Shown: one piece after another, positions 11,158-23,024 of the stretch
Numbering within the stretch: position 1 is the stretch's first letter
Layout of the letters: each line of letters begins with the position of its first letter
DNA from: Amoeboaphelidium protococcarum
Lineage: Eukaryota > Aphelidiomycota > Aphelidea
Direction: 5' to 3'
NCBI GenBank assembly: GCA_023515745.1
Contig: JALECJ010000007.1
Location: 186,001 to 250,000 of the forward strand
Length of the DNA stretch: 64,000 nt
Notes under the pieces: model-generated
Seen by the model: the letters and a program-made list of their open reading frames with translations, nothing else
Told to the model about the DNA's origin: nothing
Databases searched by the model: none
Program-made: the position numbers and the translations under genes

Positions 11158-12624
11158 TCACTTCAATTTACTTGATGTCGGAACATCGTAGCCGTATAAA
11201 CACACGCTCAAAATCACCAGCAATGCACCTAGAGCAAAGGATAAAGATGGCACAAATCCAAATATCAGTATGGACAACAGAGATGACAGTATGATAGATA
11301 CTGAAGTAGCGAATCCTTTGAGAATGTTATCAGCATATTTGACAACCATAGCGACAATCAGTCCACCTAGAGCCTGATTTAACACGACCAAGCACTCATT
11401 AGTACCAAAGCCCACGAACCAGCCTTTAGTCTATAATTTATGGAGATCATCAGAAGAGAGCAGAATGGTGATAAATGAGAAGAATGACCCGAAAAGTCCC
11501 AACTGTATATTTCTAACCCATATGTCAGCATTACTCTTCTTGAGCTATTTCTCAAAGTAAACTCCGGCGAACCCAGAGGAGAAACACGCCATTAAAACAC
11601 TTCCTATACCTAAAAGAGTATTCTGATATAGTTGTTACTTATTACCAGCAAGTTGATCGTCAGATGCAATTGCATTACTCAGCTCAGAGTTTCTGCGCAA
11701 TACGAGGTCAACACCTCGCTTCCAAAACTTTGCACCAGCTTAAACCATAGTTTTCTAAAAAGTATCAAGTTTAACCGCTATCCGACTATTAATTCTTTTG
11801 TTATTGACTGAAGCGCCAGTAGAGGAAGGCGAAGATGGAGAGGTGGAAGATGATTAGGAGCTACTACTACCCATATTCACAAAAGAGATACCAACCATGA
11901 GCAGGAACAGTGCCAACCATTTGTACATCCCCCTCCGACCATAGAAAGTGACACGCTTCTCTGGGAAATAAATCATGGTAAACATTGCGGTGGTAAATAT
12001 CTTGAGTTGATACGTGACTTGAAAGAGCGGAGCTTCCAAATGCTTTAAAGCCAGATATAAAAGATTATTCTAAATTGCATAGAGGAACGATGGTATGATG
12101 AGAAGGAGCGTTGATTGCGACCAGATTTCTGATCTCATAAGTCTAACAAAACTATGACAGGACGCCGATTTCACAAAGACCACAAGCAGGCAGGTGATCA
12201 GCTTCACTAGTTCCATATAAAACACGGCTGCCGATGGGACATACTTATCAGCCGCCTAATCCGCGTCGCTGTGACTAGTAAGAGTGTATCGCATCAACAG
12301 AACCAAGGCGGTATTCTACACTACCAAAATACCGAGAGCGAAATACTTCATCAGTGGATTATGATTATTTACACCCAGCTATTTATCTTTAAATTCAAAA
12401 CTATTTTATTTCAGCGATGCAGATGGGTCATCAGGAATTCCCAGCACAGTTTGAGATCTCTGAGAGTCATTATTATTAGATTGCGATTACTACTATAACT
12501 ATGAAACTCTCTGCACAGGAACGTACTGATTACTCTGCATATAGGTGCCCATCTAGAATTACTATGACTGCGGAGTGATATAGCTGACATCCTTAATGTT
12601 CTTATTTCTCACAGGAGACTCCAT
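11158..12624 (-). CDS. Golgi nucleotide-sugar transporter (SLC35A3-like)
   Basis: 488 residues, ATG 12622-12624, TGA 11158-11160. After a Gln/Ser-rich cytosolic N-terminus of about 80 residues come about ten membrane spans. Family hallmarks are [64 protein letters not shown] and [20 protein letters not shown]. This pattern marks the UDP-galactose / UDP-GlcNAc transporter group. A Ser/Pro-rich loop of about 70 residues between spans 4 and 5 is longer than usual. Substrate cannot be decided from sequence; UDP-GlcNAc is slightly favoured by family resemblance. Confidence 0.93.
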
Positions 12625-13153
12625 TTCAAAAATAGATATCTTTTATCGCTATTTGTATAAGCACTCCAGATAGAGAGACAGACAGACAGATACTATGCTA
12701 CTCTATTTGTGCAAGAGATGTGCTGTAGATTGAAGAGAGAAAATCAAACAGAAATTTTTATTTTTCCCGCGCCGAACGGACGATCGAAACAGCGTGCGGC
12801 CGATTCAGTTCCCTTTCCGAGACTGTAATTGATGATGACAAGTGGACGCGAGCACGTCACTCTTTAGACGAATCTGGTAATACATTACTCGGTGTTTTAG
12901 ATGTGATTACAGTGTTGAGTCATGTTTCACTCTTATAATTAAAATGTTCCATGCTTCCACTGATACCGTTTCAAATCAGAAAATGTTCGTTGCACTACTT
13001 TCTCTTAATATAAAGAATGGAATGGTCCACTCTGTACAGTCACTTTTCTTTCTTTTTTGTTCAGATAGATTGTAGCAGTTAGTTCACTTCTTTTTTAGAA
13101 CTTTTTTAAATATCTCTGTTCTATTTTCTCTGAGGAATTTATTTAAACATAAG
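12625..13153. promoter_or_regulatory. Divergent intergenic region, sugar transporter / SEC13
   Basis: 529 bp between opposed start codons. It contains a short AGAC microsatellite at about 12673-12691 and a T-rich stretch at about 13045-13105 just upstream of SEC13. Two genes of the secretory pathway share this region; co-regulation is possible but untested. Confidence 0.45.
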
Positions 13154-14227
13154 ATGACTTCTGTGCTATCATAATTTGACGCTGGACATGAAGATATGAT
13201 ACATGATGCGTAGTTTGACTATTATGGAAAGAGGGTAGCCACCTGCTCTTCAGACAAGTCTATTCATGTGTACAAGATTAACAGTACGGATAATTAGGTG
13301 GATGCAAGTTCCAAGTAGATTCTTAAAGGCCATGATGGTCCGGTGTGGTCTGTATAGTGGGCACATCCTCAGCATGGCTCAGTTCTCGTCAGTGGTGGAT
13401 ATGACGGCAAGGTCATCGTGTGGAAGGAGACTCCATCTGCTCAGTCTGTGGGAGCTTAGAAAACAATTTCAACTGGTGGTGGTAGATGGGAATAGTTTTT
13501 TGTTTATAAGCAATCTTCATCTGTGAATGCCATTGCCATCAATCAGTAAAATTCTGAAGCTCTTGAATTCGCCTCCGTGTCTTCTGATGGTAAGTTGGTG
13601 ATCCACCTGTGGGATGCCCAGATTGGTAATTTCAGAATCATAACTGAAGTGGAAGCTCATTATGGTGGATGCTTTACTGCCGCCTACAATTGTAATTAGG
13701 CTCATGGAGTGTTGATGCAAGTCTAGTAAGACTTTGCTGCACCACATCCATTCAGATTGGTCACTGGTGGTGCGGACAACTTGGTTAAAGTTTGGAAATA
13801 GAATGCCACTACTAAAAAGTATGAACTTGAGCACACTCTCGAGGGACATCAGGACTGGGTCAGGGATGTAGCATGGGCACCATTCAACCCGACTGATTTG
13901 ATTGCCAGTGGCAGTACAGATAAGACTGTACTGATATGGAAGTATGATGATGCCACACAGACGTGGAAGAGATCTAATTTGACTCCGAAACCATTTGCAG
14001 ACACTGTGTGGAAGGTATCGTTCAGTAGCTCTGGTGGTTATGTTCTCGGTGTCAGTGTGGGTGAGAGCAAGGTATTTCTGTACAGATTGAACTTTGATGA
14101 AAAATCTGGTGAACCCGTGTGGGAAAACATTGGTGAAGTTGATGAGAGTGGCGCGTAGTCTCGCAGCAATTCAGTCACTGCCACGTCACCTCAACAACAA
14201 TAACAACCTTTGACTAGTGGTCGTTGA
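13154..14227 (+). CDS. SEC13: Sec13, COPII coat / nuclear pore WD40 protein
   Basis: 357 residues, ATG 13154, TGA 14225-14227. Six WD40 blades typical of Sec13 are visible: [47 protein letters not shown]...[40 protein letters not shown] and [18 protein letters not shown]. Sec13 supports both COPII vesicle coats and the Y-complex of the nuclear pore. The usual length is about 300; the extra residues are a Ser/Gln-rich C-terminal tail. Many Gln codons are TAG. No intron. Confidence 0.96.
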
Positions 14228-14697
14228 ATATATCTGACTTTACGTGTGAGAGAGAGTGTGTGTGCCTCTTCTAAATAATTCTTATTCTTTATTTCTTAAC
14301 TGTTAAACTGTTGTATAATGAGTAGCTATCAATGTCTTAAAATTCAAGATCAAATCAAAGGCGATCATAAATCTCCACACGCCGGTCGCTTTTGGCTTAG
14401 CTTGAAAGAGAGTTTGTTCAATCAAACGTGGTTTTCCGTCGCGTCGTCTGATCGCTGTCATTTTCTCTCACTTTCCGTTCATTTGATTTGAATGACTGAA
14501 CTGACTCTTCTTCTGTAGTTCTTCCTTCTGAATATTTTGGTGAACGAGAGATTTCAGTTTATTCTCTCTAATTGACTCATTCATTCATTGATTGATTCTT
14601 TTGTTGTAGTTCATACATACATACTTACACGTTGGTTGGAGAGTGTTACTGAATTAATTCAATCTAAATATTATCGTATATTGAAATTAGTAGTATT
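14228..14697. other. Intergenic region upstream of Rab5
   Basis: 470 bp between SEC13 and the Rab5 start, rich in T and in ATTCATTCATTGATTGATT-like short repeats (about 14573-14600). No gene recognised; probable 5' UTR or promoter of Rab5. Confidence 0.45.
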
Positions 14698-15483
14698 ATG
14701 TCGTAGTCATCAGTTAGAGCTACGAATTAGTCTCCGTCCACTGGAGCATCTAATTCCCCTAGTAAAATGTTTTAATTCAAACTGGTCCTATTAGGTATGA
14801 TTTATTATATGAATATGATTATTTTATTGGAATATGTATACATATTATGCAGGTGAAAGCGCTGTTGGTAAATCCAGTCTTGTGCTTCGCTTTGTCAAGG
14901 GTCAATTTCATGAGTATTAAGAGAGCACTATTGGAGGTAAGTATATCACTTTCATCTTTGGTATATCTTGTATTCATTATGATTTATATATGTAGCTGCC
15001 TTTTTGACGTAAACAGTTATGCTGGATGATGTTACGGTTAAATTTGAGATTTGGGACACTGCGGGATAGGAGAGATATCACAGTCTGGCGCCAATGTATT
15101 ATCGAGGTGCACAGGCCGCCGTGGTGGTGTATGATCTGACGAATGCTGATACTTTTACCAGGGCCAAGTCTTGGATTAAAGAGTTGCAGAGACAGGCTAA
15201 TCCTAATATTGTGATTGCTCTCGTGGCGAATAAAGTCGACCTCGGCAGTAAGAGAGTGGTGAGCACTGAAGAGGCTCAGGCGTATGCTGAAGAGAATGGA
15301 CTGCTGTTCATTGAGACTAGTGCCAAGAGTGGTACGAATGTTAATGAGGTGTTTGTTGCCATTGCAAAGAAGCTGCCAAAGGATAGTCCTAGAGGTGGTG
15401 CTGGTGGTTAAAATGAGAGAGGAAGTCGGGTTAATCTGAATTAGAAAGGCGCACAGGATGGAAGATCTGGTGGATGTTGTTGA
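14698..15483 (+). CDS. RAB5: Rab5 early-endosome GTPase (Vps21/Ypt5)
   Basis: Three exons, 14698-14794, 14853-14936 and 14996-15483; introns of 58 and 59 bp fall inside the P-loop glycine ([10 protein letters not shown]) and just before the switch I/II region (TIG|AAFLTQTV). G-motifs are [20 protein letters not shown] and ETSAK; the sequence [12 protein letters not shown] is specific to Rab5. The catalytic Gln of DTAGQE is encoded by TAG at 15067-15069, strong proof of the altered code. The protein ends in a prenylation motif, GGCC. A Ser/Asn-rich N-terminal extension of about 20 residues precedes the GTPase fold; a second in-frame ATG in the same exon (KMFQFKLVLLG) could also be used. Confidence 0.96.
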
Positions 15484-15724
15484 TAAGACGGTACATCATT
15501 TGGGTCTCGTTATAATAAAGGCTTCCTGATTCTATCAGTATTGTTATAGTAATTGAGTCTAGCTCTAATGTGGCGGTAATAAGTCGTTTTTTCTTCATAC
15601 ATTGTATACACATTCTACTATTAGACTTTGTATTATTATCATGACTGTTCTCAAAGAACATAACTTCATTCTAAAGGCACAAATTTTATTCATCATCATA
15701 AAGTCATGTCTGTAATAGGTACTT

Positions 15725-17875
15725 TCATCGCGATGATAACTCAGATTTGTCCCTGCCGTTGCCAGATAAAGATGCTGCGACTTGATCCCCAGATTAGAGA
15801 CCAGATGTACCACCAGTGGAGGCCTCTGAAGTTGTAGATGCCGTGGCATTAGTTGACGAGTCCAGACTGACAAAGAAGAGATATGGCACCAGAAATAAAG
15901 TGTCCACATTCATAATCATGCACTCCACCACTTTCGTAACAGAGTCATTGGCGTATAACAAGTTCTCAGCCTTCTCATCTTTATTGCGAAGGATATTAGG
16001 TGCAATAACTATAGATAGATTATTCGCGTTCATATGATTACCACCAGTGGATGATGTTATTGACTCATCATTCGGAACCGCAATCTACGCCGAGACATCA
16101 TCCTTCGATGCTTTAGTTGCTATTAGAGAGGAATGCGATTTGATATTAGCAGCAGAAGATTTACTCAACTAAGCCAACTCTTGATTTACATCTGCATTAT
16201 CAGCAACTTTATACAAAAGTTTTAGCAATGCCTCTAGGACGTGAATATTACTGTTGGGTAGACAGAAAGTGATGAGTTTTAAAGCAGATAACAGCTTTTC
16301 ACCATCTAACAACTTGGCTGCCTGCACGTAGTAATCATACAGTTTGTAGGTCAGTAATGGATCTGGCATCTCTCTGAGAAATTGCTTTAGCATACCAGTG
16401 ACATCGTGCGGCTTCAAATCGTCCACGGTGGAGAGATTTAGTTCCCTGCCAGCATCCACATCATCTTTCAAGGCTTTCACCTTCCTAGACACACCACTTA
16501 TACGGAAGATTCCCTCGACATGAAGTGCGCGATCTAGAAGGTAATCAATAGACTACTTCAGGAAGGACGGCACTTTACACGTAGGATCGCGTTCCCTCTC
16601 ATTTTCCATAACTTGACGCAATGGAACACCGAATACTCTCTAAGGTTCCTATGAAACCTTTGCTGAAGACGTTACCGCTGTCTGCGTCTAGTTGGAACTT
16701 CTGGATGACGCTAAATCCATCATCATGGAAGCATTAGACTTGGCTCTGGTGAGAAAGCGTTATCGCTCGGCAAGCTTGGAGAATTGCAGATTATGGTCAC
16801 AGCCTTCAAACAACTGAGGCAGGTATTGAATCACATTTTACATTACATCGCGCCTCTCCAACTATGAAAGTCTTGTGATATGGCTCGAGTTGTCGTATGT
16901 AGAAGGAGTGGAAAGTACCTGCAAAACATCAACTTTCTTCTATTCTTGATCCTTACCAGATGAACCACTAGATTTAAATCCAGCCCAATTCATGAAATTC
17001 TCACTCAGCGACAGTCTTCTCTTTGGAGCATTAACATTAGCTTTACCTTGATCAGTTGCAGGCTTATCATCTACTACAGCTGCCGCCTGATCCAACTTCT
17101 CCAGTCCCGACTGATTACTCCCAACCAAAAGATTACCCATTCCCTGGCCCACAGTCATAGACTTACCAAATGCATTCCTAGTGGAGCTTACAAAATTCAT
17201 TTTCCTTTATCCCACCTGTGGCTTCTTCTTCCGCACACCGAGACTTCTGGTTTACTCTTTGATTTTCATCACAGTCTTGAAGGCATTATCCTCGCTCTTG
17301 ATAATCTTCTCGCTGCTATCAGACTTAATCTCCACCAGGTCATAATCACTAGATGGCTTTAGACCAGTCTTGGCACATATCGCCACTATGAGATCGCTAA
17401 TCAGCGCAATCTCTCCAAAATTGAGCACGGATTTAAAGTTTACCCCATCTGGAAGACTGACTTGAACTTGCATAACTCCGCCAGATGCTGCGGATTATTA
17501 AGCACTAGATTGTTTTTATTGCGATGTCTATGAGGAGATAGCAGTCGTCGGTTGCGATTATTACGATTAGTGCTATAGTAGTTGTTGTTGCTACGGCTAA
17601 CTGCTATTTATCACAGGCGCCGAATACTACTACTACTACGACTAACCTGAGCCAATATTAGGCTGAATAATCGGCTTATTCCTACCGATTGTAAGTTAAG
17701 ATACTCCATTTGACATCATTTATGGATATACATTAGGATCAGAGTGGGCAGCTGTATCTTGTTTTAGGATGGAACTTTATAGTGTCGCTGGCTACTAAAC
17801 TTCTTCTTAACTGACCCTCTTTTACTCTACCTGCACTGGATCTCCACTCGCTATAATATCGCTTCTATCAGCCAT
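15725..17875 (-). CDS. RhoGAP-domain protein with Gln-rich N-terminus
   Basis: 716 residues, ATG 17873-17875, TGA 15725-15727. Order: a Gln/Ser-rich disordered N-terminus (about 1-130) made largely of TAG/TAA codons; a small ubiquitin-like or RA-like domain (MQVQVSLPDGVNFKSVL..., about 135-210); a linker; and a RhoGAP domain (about 410-620). The arginine finger is in HVEGIFRISG, followed by LKPHDVTGMLKQFLREMPDPLL and MNANNLSIVIAPNIL. It should stimulate GTP hydrolysis by Rho, Rac or Cdc42. It converges with Rab5 (241 bp) and lies close to the formin, a Rho effector, but they are separate units. A second glutamine-poor start at 17473 is possible but less likely. Confidence 0.9.
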
Positions 17876-18181
17876 TTAATTCTTCTATTAATTTTTTAGT
17901 TATCTTAATCCACTACAAAATCCCAAGAACCGTCAAACTAGATTCTATGTCCCAATAAAGTGTGACCAAGAGTTGTAACAAGCGGAGGAATCGTCCGCTT
18001 TTCATTTTTTTCATTTGTTGATTGCTCCATAGCGACGTTCTCTTTGTATCTATCAGCTTACCGTATATCCTCGCTTTGGTATTACATTACATCATAATAG
18101 ATTAGATCTGAAGAAATGCTGATTAATAGTAGTCTTAAAAGGATTTCTGGTATTTAATTCTCTGTCGGACGATTCAGTGCT

Positions 18182-18817
18182 ATGAAGCGATCGATATCTT
18201 TTGGTACTAGTGGAGTCGCGTAGAAGGACGACGCGTTGAATAATAAGGAATCGTCATCAACAAATGCGAACTCTTCGACAGATGAAGAGTTAGATGATAA
18301 GCCTAAATTCGAACACAATCTGATTATTCCAGATTCTTATCTCAAATCTCGCCCGGCGATCGAGGTGCCTAATGTGAGAGCTCGATTTAGAGAGTAGATT
18401 TGTAAGACGCCCGTGTTGTTCACCAGTACAAAGAAGCTAAATCTGCTCGCCGATCTGATTAAAGGTATGGACGTGGAGTAGGCTATATTGTAGTTGATGT
18501 TTACTCCGAAGGGATACACGGCTGAGACATTGTGGGCATTGAGAGAAGGCTGCCGTATTATTTAAGATATATAACGCGCGGATCCTAAATAGTTCTATGT
18601 TGCTTTTGCATATACTGAACGCGGTCCGTACACAAAGTCGGTTCAGATTAAAGGCAGAGGTCGCATGGGTATTGCTCGTCATCCGCAATCGTAGATGGTT
18701 ATTATGCTCAGGGAAAAGGCATTCAAGGAGGATATGGCTAAGGCTAAGTCTGGGAATGCCAGAGCTGGGCCACCACGGCCTGATCGTCCTATCATAAACG
18801 CTAGAATATAAATTTGA
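18182..18817 (+). CDS. MRPL22: Mitochondrial ribosomal protein uL22m
   Basis: 211 residues, ATG 18182, TGA 18815-18817. The region after residue 60 has the uL22 pattern: TSTKKLNLLADLIKGMDVEQAI, LMFTPKGYTAETLWALREG, VAFAYTERGPYTKSVQIKGRGRMG and RHPQSQMVIMLRE. The KGRGR loop reaches the exit tunnel in bacterial-type ribosomes. The Ser-rich basic N-terminus (MKRSISFGTSG) fits a mitochondrial presequence. The cytosolic uL22 family looks different, so the mitochondrial assignment is good. It converges with the formin gene across 111 bp. Confidence 0.88.
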
Positions 18818-18928
18818 TCGTCATGATAACAATAGATCTCTATTCAAATTTTTTCTTTCATACAATCATCATTAAACATTTTGCATATCACAATGTCATC
18901 GTAACTCCATCCATCAAAGGCAGTCCCA

Positions 18929-21900
18929 TCATGAATATTATAACCGAAGTTGTTCCAACAGCTTCTCAGCGTCCAGAGCCTGATTTTCCTACTTGAGTAG
19001 ACGTGATTCTCTCTTATACTCTCTCCGATCTGCAGCGTTCTTCTTCATTACTTCTCCATTCTTGAGTGATGATATCAAATCATCCATGACACCGCGCCTA
19101 TTTGTATCACCGAGAACTTGCTCTTTGAACTTGTTCTATCTCTCCTCTTTACGCTTCTTCTCCATTATCTCAAGCTCTAAAGCTTTACGCGCCAGTTCTT
19201 CATCGCGTTCATTCTCTTTGCGGGCTCTATCAAAGCTCTGCAGGAACTGAGCGAATATCAAGAAAATGGACTCAATTGGAGTCTTGTCCTCTTCTCCAAA
19301 GTAGTCATAGACTCCCTTAACTGCTGCCTCGCAGTCTGTTTTCAACTTCTCCAGAGCAGTGTATTACGCGGAGCTGATGCCCAAGAATGTCTTCATCACT
19401 GAGTAAAACTTATCCTTCTGATCATCGTTATCTGAGTGCAGGTCAACCTCATTCCTAAGACTTTCCATACCTCTCTTCAGATCCATAAACTCTGCCATAA
19501 CGGCTTATAACTGCAACTTGGACGCCTTATCTACACTGGACAGCTCGTCAGCAAAGTTCTTCAATTCCAGAAATCGCTTATTGATAAGAGTGTCCAAGTA
19601 GTTTAGGAATGTCCCTTTACCATTAGTCCTGATATCAGCCAGCTTTCCTATAGTGGTGACTTTGAATCCAAAGGCGTTACCTTTGAACGAGTTGCTATTC
19701 ATAAAATTACCTATCCACAGTACTATCTCCAGCAGTCGCCGCAACTTGGGACTGTCAGTTATCTCCTTACTTGCACTCAAGATCGTTTGCAATTGCTTTG
19801 TCAACTCTGCAACCCTGTCGCTGAAATGCCTTTTATACAGCAGCGACTTTAATCTCTACTCATATCGACTAATTTTCATAATCTCAATGTAAAATTACTC
19901 TGGCTTGCCTAACCGACCATACTGATCCAAGTTCTCAGTAAGCATAGTCTACTCTTCTTACGTGGGAATATACAATAGCAACTATCGTATAAAGCTTTCA
20001 GAGAGCAAATCTTCAGATAAACCAAGAATCGCTAATCTAATCTCAGGATAGGTCATTTTGATGCGAGACAACATGATTGACATGTTATACGACTTTTTAG
20101 CATCCAATAGATTTATAACTTTGACCTCTTTCTCGGTGGAGCTATCCTTTTTCTTCTCAACAACCTTGTCTACTATGCCGAACGTATTCTCAATCTCTGA
20201 AAAGTCCAACTGCTTTTAAAGAATTTCATTATCATGCAACTGCTACCAAAAAGTGCTACCAAGATTATTCGATGCCAGCTTATCCCACTGCATTTAACGC
20301 ATCTTTGACTTTGGTTGCGCTATAAGTCTCGACTTCTGCTGTTGTTATTAACCACCTAAGGATGGCATTCCCGGGAAAGGTGGCGGAGGAGGAGCGTTGG
20401 GACTCATCATAGGAGGTGGTGGCGGAGGAGGAGCTATAGCATCTGTACTATCTCCATACGAGTCGAAAATATCTTCTTGATCCTAATCGCCGTCTTGATT
20501 ACCTGGACCGCCCGACTTACCAACACCATCTTTGTTCGCCTGGCCAGCAGAAGTGGTGTCAGTGAGCGATCGCTCAGAGTCGGTACGCGTGAATGAAGTC
20601 CCAATATTCTTGATAGCCTACTACTACTGTTAAGCCTTCATCTGTTCAATACTGTTATTAATAGAAGTTTAGATAAAAGATTTCAAATCCAAACTAACAT
20701 CAAACTGAGACGGGAACTTCCACTCATCAACGCTAATCTTACCACCAATAACAGGATTCTTATTACGGTCGTGTCTTAACTCCTAGATCTTTGTAGCTTG
20801 CAACTCCATCTTATGCTACTGAGCCATGATATCACTCTCCAATTTAATAACCTGTTCCTACTTCGTAGACAATTACTCTTTACTGGTAGTCAACTCCTGT
20901 TCTCTTTCTATCAACAGCGATTACACGGTCTCCATATCTTTGCCAAACACAGACAACTGTTTTCGCATAGAATCCAAATCAGCTTGCTACTACTAGAATA
21001 ACTCTTCCTTAGCGAAACCTTCAATGAGTTGATTGATCTTGAAATTGAACTTATGAAAGTCAAAGTGCAGACCATTACGTTACATTACCATCTCCTAGAC
21101 AGCCTGATTGAGAATTTTCCAAAACTATGACTTGCGAGTCTAATCTCCAGCAGTCATAACATAGATCTGCTACATCACTCTCAGGAACTGATCATAAGTA
21201 GCTTCATCATTGACATTTAACTTGATGGCAGCGAATAGCTAGTCATGGTCATTGATATCAAATTGCGCCAGATTGGGAAGATCATGGTTTAGGTCAGCAA
21301 AATCATTGGCAGCTTCATCCTCAAAAATATAAATCTGATTATTCAAATCACTTGATCCAATATCTTTCAAATCGTCAATGACATCTGTGAGGTTCAGACC
21401 GATAAACTCATTTCGAATCTAAACTCTCACCTCAAGATCTTCCGGCGAGTTGACCAGAGTGTTCAAAAATACCATGCATGACAATCGGTAGTCCAGATCA
21501 TCGATATGCAGAGTCTGCACAATAGATTAGAATCTAAACTTTTCAAATTTACACTTTTTATAGTATTCCATAGCTTCAATCACCAGTTGGTGGCCATTCG
21601 GGGGTATAACAGACACCGCGCCCAAAAGATCTAAAAGCATAGCTTTAATCTTGATATTGGAGCAGTCCAATCCTAGTGACAGAACAGAGATCGCTTACGG
21701 ATAATTGATCATGCCGCTAAGACCAATCGCATTGTTCATAAGAGTTTTAAAGCACCGGATCATCTGTATCTGACATTCTCTCTCTTGCGGATCATTGATG
21801 ATCTTGAGACAGATTTGTTTAAATAGTGTTAGTAGAGATCCAATACCATCTTGTGCAATGAAATCACCGACCCAGCTCACCGGTAAAGTTCTGAGGGCGA

Positions 21901-22399
21901 CTTCAAGTGACAGCAGCTCCTTAAGAAGATCACCAGGCACAACTTTCTGCTTAATGGCTGCCAAATATTGATCCACAGATTTCAAGTTGGTAGCCTGCTC
22001 CCCAGCCTTGTGAGTTTTAAACAATTCAATAGTGGTCTTGTGCTACTTCAATAGCATGAACTTCTTATCGCGAGATAATTGTCTGATGGCTTCAATTTTC
22101 TCCCCAGGCAGTCCCATTTCTATAACAACCTGCTCGATTTCCTTGTCCAGAACTGCATCTTCGGGCATTTCATCATAGGTGATCTTGCCCAGCTTGTAAT
22201 CTGCCGCAATTTTATTCTTCTTCTGTGTATCCTGATGGTGAGCATTCAATAGCTGTGGTGTTGATCCAAATTTCCTCAAGGCCTGTAGTGGAGATGAATT
22301 ACTACCACTACTTGACGTTTATTTCTATTGAGTATTACTTGGCTGAAACTAAGAGCCCTGTTACGGCTATTGAGCTTCACTCGAATTCTCTTGACCCAT
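18929..22399 (-). CDS. Diaphanous-related formin (GBD-FH3-FH1-FH2-DAD)
   Basis: 1156 residues, ATG 22397-22399, TGA 18929-18931, one continuous frame. Order: Gln/Ser-rich start; GTPase-binding and FH3 armadillo region (about 50-470, KITYDEMPEDAVLDKEIEQV..., LRTLPVSWVGDFIAQDG); coiled coil; a short FH1 with proline runs (forward 20375-20435, about residue 655-675); FH2 (about 700-1080) with LLDAKKSYNMSIMLSRIKM, EIVLWIGNFMNSNSF and FKVTTIGKLADIRT; and a DAD-like autoinhibitory motif (GVMDDLISSLKNG) near residue 1100. Such formins nucleate and elongate actin filaments when Rho-GTP relieves GBD-DAD inhibition. The full Dia architecture argues for an opisthokont or amoebozoan host. Confidence 0.95.
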
Positions 22400-23024
22400 T
22401 TCAACTTGAACTGGTCAGTGATGTTGATAATATATTTATATCTAGAGATTTAACTGTATAAGTATTTAGTTGATTAGAAAAATATACTTGATATTATTTT
22501 TATAATAAACAGAAAGGTAGCAAAATAGTAATTATAGTGGTGGTCAATTGAGTCTAATTTTGTTTGTGGTTGCTATGCGAAAAAATGATAGGTGGTGCTG
22601 ATCAATGTGTGAAATTAAGGTGACCTTGTACTTGAATCTCGTCGCTATCCAATCAAGTTTTAGTCGTTTAATTTTAAATTCCATTCAAGACACGATGAGG
22701 ATACGTAAGTATAAGCAAAAAAAACCCTTTGTAAAAATGGAAACGTGAATGCCAAAGTCTGACACGAATACTCAGCGACAAGGAGCGCGATTCTTCAAGG
22801 GCAACACGTAGTCAGCAATTATCGATTCTTGGCGTATCAGATTGAGAGCTTTCACTAATTTGAATAGAGTGAGTGCTGTACTGTACAAAAGAGCACAACA
22901 AGAGAGAAACTTTAATCCGACAGAATTGTTTCAACTCGGCGCGTAAAGTGGGAAGTGGAATCTTTTCTTTTCTGTGTCTTTGAACAGTTACGTACGTGTC
23001 TCAGTTGGTACACGCTTAATATTC
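22400..23024. promoter_or_regulatory. Divergent intergenic region, formin / large helical protein
   Basis: 625 bp, the largest clean gap in the window. AT-rich near the formin side, less so near 22800-22950. No tRNA, repeat or ORF of note. It must contain both promoters. Confidence 0.45.
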
